Shown: positions 1-7,104 of the stretch, piece after piece
Layout of the letters: each line of letters starts with the position of its first letter
Position numbering within the stretch: position 1 is the stretch's first letter
DNA from: Reyranella sp.
GTDB taxonomy: Bacteria > Pseudomonadota > Alphaproteobacteria > Reyranellales > Reyranellaceae
Direction: 5' to 3'
Assembly: GCA_004296815.1 (NCBI GenBank)
Contig: SCVT01000631.1
Span: 1-7,104, forward strand
DNA: 7,104 nucleotides
Translations under genes and position numbers: made by a program
Notes under the pieces: model-generated
The model's input: the letters and a program-made list of their open reading frames with translations, nothing else
What the model was told of the DNA's origin: nothing
The model's database searches: none

Positions 1-595
1 CGGCGTCATCAGCGCCGTGCGGCAGAACTCGATGGCCGACTACTTCCTGCGCATCCTGAGCCTCAGCGGCCTCTCGCTGCCGTCCTTCTGGCTCGGTCTG
101 CTGATCCTGATGGCGTCGGTCCAGTGGTTCGGCATGATCCCGATCTACACCAACGAGCCGCGAAGTTTCATCGACGAGATGCTGCTGCTCAGCATCCCGG
201 CCGCGGCTGTGGGCTTCCGCAGCTCGGCGCTGATCATGCGGCTGACGCGCTCCTCGATGCTCGAGGTCCTGCGTCAGGACTATATCCGCACCGCCCGCTC
301 CAAGGGCGCCTCGCAGACCTCGGTCAACTACGAGCACGCACTGCGCAACGCCCTGCTGCCGGTCGTCACCATCATCGGCATCGAGGCGGCGTTCCTGGTG
401 GGCGGCCTGATCGTCACCGAGACGGTGTTCAACATCCCGGGCGTCGCACGCTTCCTGGTCGAGGCGATCCTGTGGCGCGACTACCCGATCGTGCAGAACC
501 TCGTGATGCTGATCGCGTTCGTCGTGGTGGTGGTCAATTTCCTGGTCGACATGGCCTACATGGTCCTCGACCCGCGCATCAAGTACGCGGACTGA
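1..595 (+). CDS. dppB: DppB-like ABC transporter permease, 5' end cut by window edge
   Basis: Inner-membrane permease subunit of a dipeptide/oligopeptide/nickel-type ABC importer; with a DppC-type partner it forms the path for the solute. The reading frame is open from base 2 and ends at TGA 593-595, leaving about 197 residues. Family members are usually 305-340 residues, so about 110-140 N-terminal residues lie outside the window. Visible landmarks are the family motif LSLPSFWLGLL near base 70, several hydrophobic segments, and the cytoplasmic EAA-type coupling loop (bases about 278-360), with YIRTARSKGAS followed by ALRNALLPV. The protein ends in the typical LDPRIKYAD tail. A GTG at base 17 is in frame but is not the real start, because the homologous region continues upstream. 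The dppC-type gene follows after 7 bp. The symbol denotes the family; dipeptide specificity is not shown, and a Gsi- or Opp-type role is equally possible. Confidence 0.93.
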   Translation, partial: GVISAVRQNSMADYFLRILSLSGLSLPSFWLGLLILMASVQWFGMIPIYTNEPRSFIDEMLLLSIPAAAVGFRSSALIMRLTRSSMLEVLRQDYIRTARSKGASQTSVNYEHALRNALLPVVTIIGIEAAFLVGGLIVTETVFNIPGVARFLVEAILWRDYPIVQNLVMLIAFVVVVVNFLVDMAYMVLDPRIKYAD

Positions 596-602
596 GGCAG
601 CC

Positions 603-1496
603 ATGGCGATCATCAATCACGAAGCTGCACTCGCCCGCGCCGGCGCCAACGTCTCCGGCTTCTGGGGGCAGTCCGCCTTCCTCGCCCGCCGCTATCCGCT
701 CGGCGCCGTCGGCGCCGTGATCGTGCTGCTCTTCGTGCTGACGGCGATCTTCGCCAACGTCATCGCCCCGCACGATCCGCTCAGCACGAACTCGCGCGCC
801 TCGCTGGCGCAGCCGGGTGGCAGCTACTGGCTGGGCGCCGACTTCATGGGCCGCGACATGTTCAGCCGCATCGTCTACGGCGCGCGCATCTCGCTGGCCG
901 TCGCCGTCGGCGCGACCCTGCTGGGCGGCATCCTGGGCGTCGCGATCGGCCTGATGTCGGGCTTCCTCGGCGGCTGGTTCGACCTCGCCACGCAGCGCTT
1001 GATGGACATCATGCAGTCCCTGCCGCTGCTGGTCATGGCGCTGGTCATGGCGGCGTCGCTCGGGCCGTCGCTCGAGAACACGATCATCGCCATCGCCATC
1101 CCGCTGGTGCCGAGCGTCGCCCGCGTCGTGCGATCGAGTACGCTGTCGCTGCGCGAGCAGCCCTTCGTCGAGGCCGCCCGCGCCGTTGGCATGGGCGAGC
1201 TGCGCATCGCCATCCGGCACGTGCTGCCCAACACTCTGGCGCCGCTGATCGTGCTGGGCACGGCGCAGCTCGGCTCGGCCATCCTGACCGAGGCGTCGCT
1301 CTCCTTCCTCGGCCTCGGCATCCCCGAGCCCTATCCCTCGTGGGGCCGCATGCTGTCGGAATCGGCCGCCGAGTATGTGCGTACGGCGCCGTGGCTGGTG
1401 ATCTTCCCCGGCGTCGCCATCAGCCTGACCGTGTTCGGCACCAACCTGCTGGGCGACGCCCTGCGCGACATCCTTGATCCACGCGAGCGGACATGA
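603..1496 (+). CDS. dppC: DppC-like ABC transporter permease
   Basis: Second inner-membrane permease of the importer, 297 residues, the usual length for the family. A cytoplasmic N-terminus is followed by a first membrane segment at about residues 33-55 and the OppC-type N-terminal motif APHDP (55-59). Next comes the family hallmark [11 protein letters not shown] (75-85), then the binding-protein-dependent transport core with several hydrophobic segments. The EAA coupling loop starts at residues 190-192 ([10 protein letters not shown]) and reaches [19 protein letters not shown] and the terminal [12 protein letters not shown] are also typical. The ATG at 603 is preceded by GAGG at 594-597, which overlaps the upstream stop codon and suggests coupled translation. 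The stop TGA is at 1494-1496. The substrate is not deducible. Confidence 0.95.
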   Translation: MAIINHEAALARAGANVSGFWGQSAFLARRYPLGAVGAVIVLLFVLTAIFANVIAPHDPLSTNSRASLAQPGGSYWLGADFMGRDMFSRIVYGARISLAVAVGATLLGGILGVAIGLMSGFLGGWFDLATQRLMDIMQSLPLLVMALVMAASLGPSLENTIIAIAIPLVPSVARVVRSSTLSLREQPFVEAARAVGMGELRIAIRHVLPNTLAPLIVLGTAQLGSAILTEASLSFLGLGIPEPYPSWGRMLSESAAEYVRTAPWLVIFPGVAISLTVFGTNLLGDALRDILDPRERT

Positions 1497-1506
1497 GCCA
1501 GCGTAC

Positions 1507-2488
1507 ATGAGCGCACTTCTGGAGGTCTCGGACCTCGGTACCTGGTTCTACACGCGGCAGGGCATCGTCAAGGCGGTCGACGGCGTCGACTTCCACGTCG
1601 CGTCGGGCGAGACCCTGGGCATCGTAGGCGAATCGGGCTGCGGCAAGAGCATGACGGCGCTCTCGCTGATGCGCCTGATCCCCGATCCGCCGGGCCGCAT
1701 CGTTTCGGGGTCAGTGAAGCTCGCCGGGCGCGATCTGCTCAAGATCAGCGAAGAGGAGATGCGCGGCGTTCGCGGCAACGAGATCTCGATGATCTTCCAG
1801 GAGCCGATGACGTCGCTCAATCCGGTGATGACGATCGGCAAGCAGATTTCCGAGGCGCTGATCCTGCACCGCAACCTCGATCGCAAGGCGGCGCTGAAGC
1901 GTGCCGTCGAGATGCTCGACCTGGTGCGCATTCCCGAGCCGGCACAGCGCTCCAAGGAGTATCCGCACCAGCTGTCGGGCGGCATGCGCCAGCGCGCCAT
2001 GATCGCCATGGCGCTGGCCTGCAACCCGAAGGTCCTGATCGCCGACGAGCCGACGACGGCGCTCGACGTCACGATCCAGGCGCAGATCCTGGAGCTGATC
2101 GTCGAGCTGCAGCGCGAGTTCAGCGCCGCGGTGATCCTGATCACCCACGATCTCGGCGTGATTGCCGAAACCGCCAAGCGCGTCATCGTCATGTATGCCG
2201 GCCGCAAGGTCGAGGAGGCGTCGGTCGGCGAGGTCTTCGCCCGGCCGCTGCATCCCTACACGGTGGGCCTGCTCAACTCGATTCCGCGCCTCGACCTGAT
2301 GCGCGGCCAGACCGATCGCACGGCCGAGCGGCTGCAGGAGATCCCGGGCATCGTGCCGCCGCTCTTCGACCTGCCGACCGGTTGCGCCTTCGCGCCACGC
2401 TGCACCAAGGCCGACGATCTCTGCCGGCGTGAGCGCCCTGCCTACGAGGAGAAGCAGACCGGCCACTGGGCCGCCTGCTGGCATGCCA

Positions 2489-2496
<8 letters not shown>
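1507..2496 (+). CDS. dppD: DppD-like ABC transporter ATP-binding protein
   Basis: One of two cytoplasmic ATPases powering the importer; 329 residues from the ATG at 1507. Seen in order: Walker A GESGCGKS (41-48), Q-loop glutamine 98 in [11 protein letters not shown], signature LSGGM (156-160), Walker B LIADEP (177-182), D-loop TALD (184-187) and switch histidine 214 in ITHDLG. After the ATPase core comes the C-terminal extension of the oligopeptide/dipeptide subfamily ([12 protein letters not shown]) with cysteines 293, 299, 306 and 324 in the spacing C-x5-C-x6-C-x17-C. This subfamily has been reported to bind an iron-sulfur cluster there. I chose 1507 because MSALLEV matches usual N-termini; an in-frame TTG at 1474 would add 11 residues inside the dppC-type gene. 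There is no strong ribosome binding site, so translation may depend on the upstream gene. The ATPase residues look intact. Confidence 0.95.
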
Positions 2497-3463
<967 letters not shown>

Positions 3464-3466
3464 GCT

Positions 3467-3484
3467 CCTCCCCGAAGAGGGAGG
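3467..3484 (+). promoter_or_regulatory. Small hairpin containing the GMC gene ribosome binding site
   Basis: In the 31-bp gap between the dppF-type stop and the GMC start, CCTCCC (3467-3472) can pair perfectly with GGGAGG (3479-3484) around the 6-base loop CGAAGA. The right arm is the evident Shine-Dalgarno sequence of the next gene, ending 10 bases before the ATG at 3495. In the folded form the ribosome site would be hidden. There is no T-run after it, so it does not look like an ordinary intrinsic terminator. The pairing is seen; a regulatory effect is inference. Confidence 0.45.
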
Positions 3485-3494
3485 CAGAAGCGTC

Positions 3495-5111
3495 ATGGCG
3501 AATTGGGATTACATCATCGTGGGCGGCGGCTCGGCGGGATGCGTGCTGGCCAACCGGCTGACCGAGGATGCCAACGTCAGGGTGCTGCTGCTCGAGGCCG
3601 GCCCGCGCGACAAGTCGATGTGGATCGACATCCCGGCCGGCTTCACCAAGCTTCTGAACCACGACAAGTTCAACTGGAACTTCGAGATGGAGGCGGAGGA
3701 GGGCATGGCCAACCGGCGCATCCCGTGTCCGCGCGGCCGCACGCTCGGCGGCTCGAGCTCGATCAACGGCATGCTCTACGTGCGCGGCCAGCCGCTCGAC
3801 TACGACACCTGGGGCCAGCTCGGCAATCGCGGCTGGTCCTACTCGCAGGTGCTGCCCTACTTCAAGAAATCGGAGAATTACGAACGCGGCGGCGACGACA
3901 GCCGCGGCAAGGGCGGCCCGCTCAACGTCGCTGAGATGTGCGACACCCACGAGCTGTGCGATGCCTTCATCGATGCCGCCGAGGCGACCGGCTATCCGAA
4001 GAACGCCGACTACAACAACGGCAACCAGGAAGGCTTCGGCTACTACCAAGTGACGATGAAGAACGGCAAGCGCCAGTCGACGGCGCGCGCCTTCCTCGAT
4101 CCCGCGCGCTCGCGGCCCAACCTCACGATCGAGACCGATGCGCTGGTCCACAACGTCATCCTCGAGGGCAAGCGCTGCGTCGGTGTCGCCTACAGCGTGC
4201 ATGGCCAGAAGAAGGAGGCGCGTGCGGGCCGCGAGGTCATCGTTTCCTGCGGCGCCGTGCAGTCGCCGGGCGTGCTGGAGCACTCCGGCATCGGCCAGCC
4301 CGATCTCCTGAGGAGTCATGGCATCGAGGTCAAGCACGAGCTGAAGGGTGTCGGCGAGAACTACGGCGACCACTTCGCGCCGCGCATGAACTGGCGCGTC
4401 AAGCTGCCGATCACGCTGAACGAGCGGACGCGCGGCCTCAACCTCGTGCGCGAGGTCATGAAGTACTACACGACCGGCCGCGGCGCCTTGGCGCTCACGG
4501 CGGGCGTTGTCTACGGTTTCGTGCGCACGCGGCCCGGCCTCGAATCGCCCGACATGCAGTTCCACATGGCACATGCCAGCTACGATTCGGCGCAGAAGCG
4601 CATGCTGGAGAAGGACCCGGGCATGACGGTCGTGATCGGCCAGTGCCGGCCCGATTCGCGCGGCTCGATCCACATCAAGTCGGCGACGCCCGGCGCCGCG
4701 CCTGCCATCCGGCCGAACTTCCTGTCGGCCCAGATCGACCGCGACGCCACGGTCGCGGGCATGCAGATCGCCCGCAAGATCGTCTCGCACCCGTCGATGG
4801 CCAAGTACATCGCCTTCGAGAACAACCCCGGCGACAAGATCCAGACCTACGACGAGTGGCTCGACTTCGCCCGCCGCACCGGCCAGACGACCTACCACGT
4901 CATCGGCACCTGCAAGATGGGCTCCGACCCGATGGCGGTGGTCGACGACCGGCTGCGCGTCCACGGAATCGCCGGCCTGCGCGTGATCGACGCCTCGGTC
5001 ATGCCGACCGTGACCTCCGGCAACACCAACGCCCCCACGATCATGATTGCGGAGAAGGGGGCGGACATGATCAAAGAGGATGCAAAGGCGGGCCTCCGGG
5101 CCGCCGCTTAG
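3495..5111 (+). CDS. GMC-family FAD-dependent alcohol dehydrogenase (choline dehydrogenase/AlkJ-like)
   Basis: Flavoprotein of the glucose-methanol-choline family, which oxidises primary or secondary alcohols and, in bacterial dehydrogenase members, passes electrons to a membrane acceptor rather than oxygen. Its 538 residues are a normal length. Seen in order: the FAD-binding Rossmann motif GGGSAG (10-15) with ribose-binding glutamate 34 in LLLEAG; GMC signature 1 (about 81-104, [13 protein letters not shown]); GMC signature 2 (253-267, [15 protein letters not shown]); and the active-site histidine 468 in [11 protein letters not shown] with asparagine 512 in GNTNAPT. Isoleucine 90 lies where choline oxidase has the FAD-linked histidine, so FAD is probably non-covalent. 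There is no signal peptide. The ATG at 3495 has a strong GGGAGG upstream. The position behind the importer genes suggests action on an imported solute, but the substrate cannot be told; calling it choline dehydrogenase would overreach. Confidence 0.94.
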   Translation: MANWDYIIVGGGSAGCVLANRLTEDANVRVLLLEAGPRDKSMWIDIPAGFTKLLNHDKFNWNFEMEAEEGMANRRIPCPRGRTLGGSSSINGMLYVRGQPLDYDTWGQLGNRGWSYSQVLPYFKKSENYERGGDDSRGKGGPLNVAEMCDTHELCDAFIDAAEATGYPKNADYNNGNQEGFGYYQVTMKNGKRQSTARAFLDPARSRPNLTIETDALVHNVILEGKRCVGVAYSVHGQKKEARAGREVIVSCGAVQSPGVLEHSGIGQPDLLRSHGIEVKHELKGVGENYGDHFAPRMNWRVKLPITLNERTRGLNLVREVMKYYTTGRGALALTAGVVYGFVRTRPGLESPDMQFHMAHASYDSAQKRMLEKDPGMTVVIGQCRPDSRGSIHIKSATPGAAPAIRPNFLSAQIDRDATVAGMQIARKIVSHPSMAKYIAFENNPGDKIQTYDEWLDFARRTGQTTYHVIGTCKMGSDPMAVVDDRLRVHGIAGLRVIDASVMPTVTSGNTNAPTIMIAEKGADMIKEDAKAGLRAAA

Positions 5112-5115
5112 GAGG
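5110..5115 (+). promoter_or_regulatory. Ribosome binding site overlapping the GMC stop codon
   Basis: A perfect AGGAGG sits 8 bases before the ATG at 5124 and includes the last two bases of the GMC stop codon TAG (5109-5111). It fixes the start of the lipoprotein gene. Ribosomes finishing the GMC enzyme would land on this site, so the two proteins are probably translated together. Confidence 0.8.
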
Positions 5116-5123
5116 TCCGCGCG

Positions 5124-5552
5124 ATGTCCCTCAAGTCCGTTATTGCCGTCGCTGCGCTGGCTGGCGCGCTCACGGCCTGCTCGACGACGCCCAAGATGGA
5201 GTCCAAGCAGGACATGCTGTCCGACGCCGGCTTCAAGGTGGTGTCGCTCAAGACGCCGGGCCAGACCGCGCAGTTCAAGAAGCTGCCGGCGCACAAGCTC
5301 ACGAAGAAGAACTACCAGGGCAAGACGGTCTGGGTGTACGCCGACCCGACCATGTGCGGCTGCCTCTACATGGGCACGCCGGGCAACTACAACGCCTACA
5401 TCAAGATCGCCACGAAGCAGATGATGTCCCAGGCGATGCGGGCCAACTTCCAGGACGATCCCTACAGCCCGACGGCCATGGACAATGCCGTCGACAGCGA
5501 CTGGGATTGGGGCGAGTGGGGCAACCCGGGCTACTACGGCCTGCCGTACTAG
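5124..5552 (+). CDS. Small predicted lipoprotein of unknown function with a CGC motif
   Basis: A 142-residue protein I cannot assign to a named family. It begins with a short basic n-region (MSLK), a hydrophobic stretch (5-16) and a lipobox LTAC (16-19), so cleavage before cysteine 19 and lipid attachment are expected. The residue after it is serine, not aspartate, which by the usual rule favours outer-membrane sorting. The mature part has a lysine-rich linker, then NYQGKTVWVYADP (63-75) running into CGC (cysteines 78 and 80) and LYMGTPGNYNAY. The C-terminus is rich in tryptophan, tyrosine and aspartate (SDWDWGEWGNPGYYGLPY). It follows the GMC gene after 12 bp with a strong ribosome site overlapping that gene's stop, so it is surely co-transcribed. 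Codon use matches its neighbours. Whether it helps the dehydrogenase or merely shares the operon is unknown. Confidence 0.88.
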   Translation: MSLKSVIAVAALAGALTACSTTPKMESKQDMLSDAGFKVVSLKTPGQTAQFKKLPAHKLTKKNYQGKTVWVYADPTMCGCLYMGTPGNYNAYIKIATKQMMSQAMRANFQDDPYSPTAMDNAVDSDWDWGEWGNPGYYGLPY

Positions 5553-5578
5553 CAGCCCTGCTGGTCTGCCTCTTGCTG

Positions 5579-5613
5579 CCCCTTCCGTGCACCGTCAAAG
5601 TGCGGGGACGGGG
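5579..5613. repeat. Imperfect inverted repeat in the lipoprotein-Bug gene spacer
   Basis: Bases 5579-5592 pair with 5600-5613 around a 7-base loop (CGTCAAA). Twelve of 14 positions pair, one of them a T-G wobble, with mismatches at 5583/5609 and 5587/5605. The spacer runs from the lipoprotein stop at 5552 to the ATG at 5629. No T-run follows on either strand, so a classic intrinsic terminator is not supported. It may be a transcript-end or processing hairpin, or a worn copy of a dispersed intergenic palindrome. The rest of the spacer shows no promoter I can support. Confidence 0.5.
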
Positions 5614-5628
5614 ATTGGGGGTAAGGGT

Positions 5629-6597
5629 ATGACCAGGATCACACGGCGCGCGGCGTTGGCCGGCGCGTCTCTCCTTCCATTTGCCGGCTCCGCGCAGGCG
5701 CAGGCACGCTTTCCGGATCGCCCGGTCCGGCTGATCATTCCCTGGGCGGCGGGCGGCCCGGCCGACAGCGGCTTCCGCATCCTGGCCGAGTCGGTGTCGA
5801 AGAAGTTCGGCCAGCCGGTCGTCGTCGAGAACAAGGGCGGTGCGGCCGGCGTGCTGGGTGCGCTCGCGCTGCAGGAGGCCAAGCCCGACGGCTACGTGAT
5901 CTCCCAGATGCACATGAGCGTGCTGCGACAGCCGCTGCTCAACAAGTCGCTGACCTACGATCCGATCAAGGACCTGACCTACATCCTGCAGATCACCGGC
6001 TTCGTGATGGGCGTCGTGGTCCGCACCGAGGCGCCGTGGAAGACGCTGCCGGAGCTGCTGGCCTACGCCAAGGCCAACCCGGGCAAGCTCAACTGGGGCA
6101 CCCTGGGCATCGGCTCGACGCAGCATCTTGCCATGGAGCGGCTCGCCATGGCGCAGGGCATCACCTGGACGCACGCGCCCTACCGCGGCACGGCCGACAC
6201 GATGCGCGCCCTGCTGGGCGGCGAGATCGATTTCGCGTCGGAGTCCTCGGGCTGGGCGCCAATGGTGCAGGCGGGCAAGCTGCGCCTCCTGGCGGTGTTC
6301 ACCGCCGAGCGCGCCAAGCGCTTCCCCGATGTGCCGACGGTGAAGGACCTCGGCCTCGAGGTCGTGGTCGACAGCCCCGGTGGCCTGATCGGGCCGAAGG
6401 GCATGGATCCCGCCACCGTGAAGGTGTTGGGCGATGCCTTCCGCGAGGCCGCGCAAGAGCCCAAGCACCTGCAGTTCCTGGAGAGCATGGACCAGCCGCT
6501 GATCCTGCTCGACGGGCCGGCCTATCGCGACGCCATGATCAAGACCTACGAGGAGGAGCGCGAGCTCCTGCGCAAGCTCAACCTGCTGCCGGCCTAG
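5629..6597 (+). CDS. Bug-type (TctC) periplasmic substrate-binding protein
   Basis: Periplasmic solute receptor of the Bug family, the extracytoplasmic partner of tripartite tricarboxylate transporters, which typically binds small carboxylates or related compounds. Its 322 residues are the usual length. The N-terminus carries a possible twin-arginine motif TRRAAL (5-10), a hydrophobic core and an AQA/AQAQA cleavage region (about residues 22-26). The mature start FPDRPVRLIIPWAAGGPAD (28-46) is the family hallmark, including the first ligand loop (AAGGPAD). The second loop is GIGSTQHL (160-167), and GKLRLLAV, RFPDVPTVKDLGL and GPKGMDPATV are also typical. The ATG at 5629 follows a G-rich stretch (GGGGG 5617-5621). 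No TctA or TctB genes are in the window, so it is an orphan receptor here, as is common. The ligand is unknown. Confidence 0.94.
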   Translation: MTRITRRAALAGASLLPFAGSAQAQARFPDRPVRLIIPWAAGGPADSGFRILAESVSKKFGQPVVVENKGGAAGVLGALALQEAKPDGYVISQMHMSVLRQPLLNKSLTYDPIKDLTYILQITGFVMGVVVRTEAPWKTLPELLAYAKANPGKLNWGTLGIGSTQHLAMERLAMAQGITWTHAPYRGTADTMRALLGGEIDFASESSGWAPMVQAGKLRLLAVFTAERAKRFPDVPTVKDLGLEVVVDSPGGLIGPKGMDPATVKVLGDAFREAAQEPKHLQFLESMDQPLILLDGPAYRDAMIKTYEEERELLRKLNLLPA

Positions 6598-6619
6598 GTT
6601 TTCGCCTTGGCCGGCTGCG
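6584..6619. terminator. Candidate bidirectional hairpin across the convergent gene ends
   Basis: Bases 6588-6598 pair with 6605-6615 in 10 of 11 positions (one T-T mismatch) around the loop TTTTCG. After another T-T mismatch, three more pairs (one wobble) extend it to 6584 and 6619. Both stop codons lie in the left arm. The very GC-rich stem at a tail-to-tail junction fits a terminator shared by both strands, but neither strand has a T-run after it, so factor-independent termination is not proven. Confidence 0.45.
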
Positions 6620-7104
6620 TCGCCGGCACGCCGAGCGACAGCATCAATCGGTTCGCCCAGTTGAAGAACGAGGCCGCGCCGATCAGGTCGGCGATTGCCG
6701 CGTCGTCGAGCCCTGCCTTGCGTAGCCGCCCGACATGAGCCGGACCGAAGGTCATGGGGAGCTCCGTGAGCGCCACCGAGGCGGCCACGATCGCCTCCCA
6801 GCGCTCGTCCATCTTCGCTTCGACGCCTTCGTCGAGCAGGCGCTGCACGTCGTCGGAGCGCTTGGAGTAGGTCACGGCGTGGCGCGCATGCACCGAGGCG
6901 CAGTAGATGCAGCCGTTGAGGCGAGACGTCGCCGCGGCCGCCAGCTCGCGCTCGGCGCGCGGCAGGCCGGCGGCGGGATTGTAGAAGATGTCCTTGTCGG
7001 TGAGCGTGCGCGCCTCGAGCACATCGGGATCGCGCGCCAGCAGCCTGAAATAGGGCGACTTCACGCGGCTCGCGTCGACCAGGCTCGCGAGATGCCGCTC
7101 GGTC
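6594..7104 (-). CDS. AhpD/carboxymuconolactone-decarboxylase-like peroxidase-related protein, N-terminus cut
   Basis: Alkylhydroperoxidase-like protein of the CMD/AhpD fold, whose active members use a cysteine pair to reduce peroxides or relay electrons. The frame runs open to the right edge, giving about 169 visible residues; a GTG at 7062-7064 is in frame, but the residues before it (TERHLASLVDASR) look like continuing protein, so the real start is outside. Counting from that GTG, NGCIYCASVH has cysteines 52 and 55 and histidine 59, with glutamate 40 twelve residues before the first cysteine, matching the AhpD layout (Glu118, Cys130, Cys133, His137). The intact set suggests an active redox protein. 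SPYFRLLARDP and TDKDIFYNP recall, from memory, the Avi_7169-type subgroup found in cassettes with peptide-type ABC transporters; I am unsure of that. It converges on the Bug gene, sharing 4 bases. Confidence 0.9.
   Translation of the reverse strand, partial: TERHLASLVDASRVKSPYFRLLARDPDVLEARTLTDKDIFYNPAAGLPRAERELAAAATSRLNGCIYCASVHARHAVTYSKRSDDVQRLLDEGVEAKMDERWEAIVAASVALTELPMTFGPAHVGRLRKAGLDDAAIADLIGAASFFNWANRLMLSLGVPATQPAKAKT

Noticed and set aside
1474..1506. A longer dppD start at TTG 1474.
   Set aside because: It would add 11 residues inside dppC with no ribosome site, while the ATG at 1507 gives the normal family N-terminus.
579..1508. A 309-codon minus-strand open frame opposite the dppC-type gene.
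   Set aside because: Composition is typical of an antisense shadow (Gln, Asp, His, Arg-rich), and the sense frame is a complete, conserved permease.
5551..5562. Short AGCAG/CTGCT inverted repeat at the lipoprotein stop codon.
   Set aside because: Four or five pairs with a tiny loop and no T-run; too weak to call a terminator.
3938..5632. A 564-codon plus-strand open frame shifted relative to the GMC and lipoprotein genes.
   Set aside because: The product is low-complexity Arg/Ala/Gly/His-rich sequence that overlaps two well-supported genes; it is a frame shadow.
6610..6627. GCCGGC-TGCGTC-GCCGGC inverted repeat inside the AhpD-like gene.
   Set aside because: GCCGGC is self-complementary and common in GC-rich coding DNA; it also competes with the longer hairpin at 6584-6619, which is the better-supported structure.

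Overview
This is a high-GC, densely packed bacterial window. Codon use is strongly G/C-ending, neighbouring genes overlap or nearly touch, and the gene families present (Dpp-type peptide ABC transporter, GMC dehydrogenase, Bug-type binding protein) suit a soil or freshwater proteobacterium. An alphaproteobacterium of the Rhodospirillales/Hyphomicrobiales kind is my best guess. No rRNA or other taxonomic marker is present, so this is inference only.

Layout, left to right. Bases 1-3463 hold four co-directional genes of a dipeptide/oligopeptide-type ABC importer: the C-terminal part of a DppB-like permease (cut by the window edge), a complete DppC-like permease, and two ATPases of the DppD and DppF types. 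Their junctions are 7 bp, 10 bp and an 8-bp overlap. No substrate-binding protein (DppA type) is visible; it probably lies upstream. A 31-bp gap, which folds into a small hairpin containing the ribosome binding site, leads to a complete GMC-family FAD alcohol dehydrogenase (3495-5111). Twelve bases later comes a small predicted lipoprotein of unknown function (5124-5552). A 76-bp spacer with an imperfect inverted repeat precedes a Bug-type (tripartite tricarboxylate transporter) binding protein (5629-6597). On the opposite strand, an AhpD/carboxymuconolactone-decarboxylase-like protein (6594 to the right edge, N-terminus missing) converges on it. The two stop codons share one CTAG.

How the genes may work together: the transporter would import a peptide-like, opine-like or other small organic solute, and the GMC enzyme could oxidise an alcohol group on that solute or a breakdown product. 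The lipoprotein is probably translationally linked to the GMC gene. The Bug protein would capture a carboxylate in the periplasm, but no TctA/TctB membrane partners are in the window. The substrate of none of these proteins can be read from sequence.

I found no CRISPR array, tRNA, rRNA, insertion sequence or phage gene, and no gene-free stretch over 300 bases. Nothing here amounts to a clearly new system. The points most worth a second look are the hairpin spanning the shared stop codons of the convergent pair, the unknown lipoprotein with a CGC motif, the hairpin sequestering the GMC ribosome binding site, and the paired four-cysteine tails of the two ATPases.
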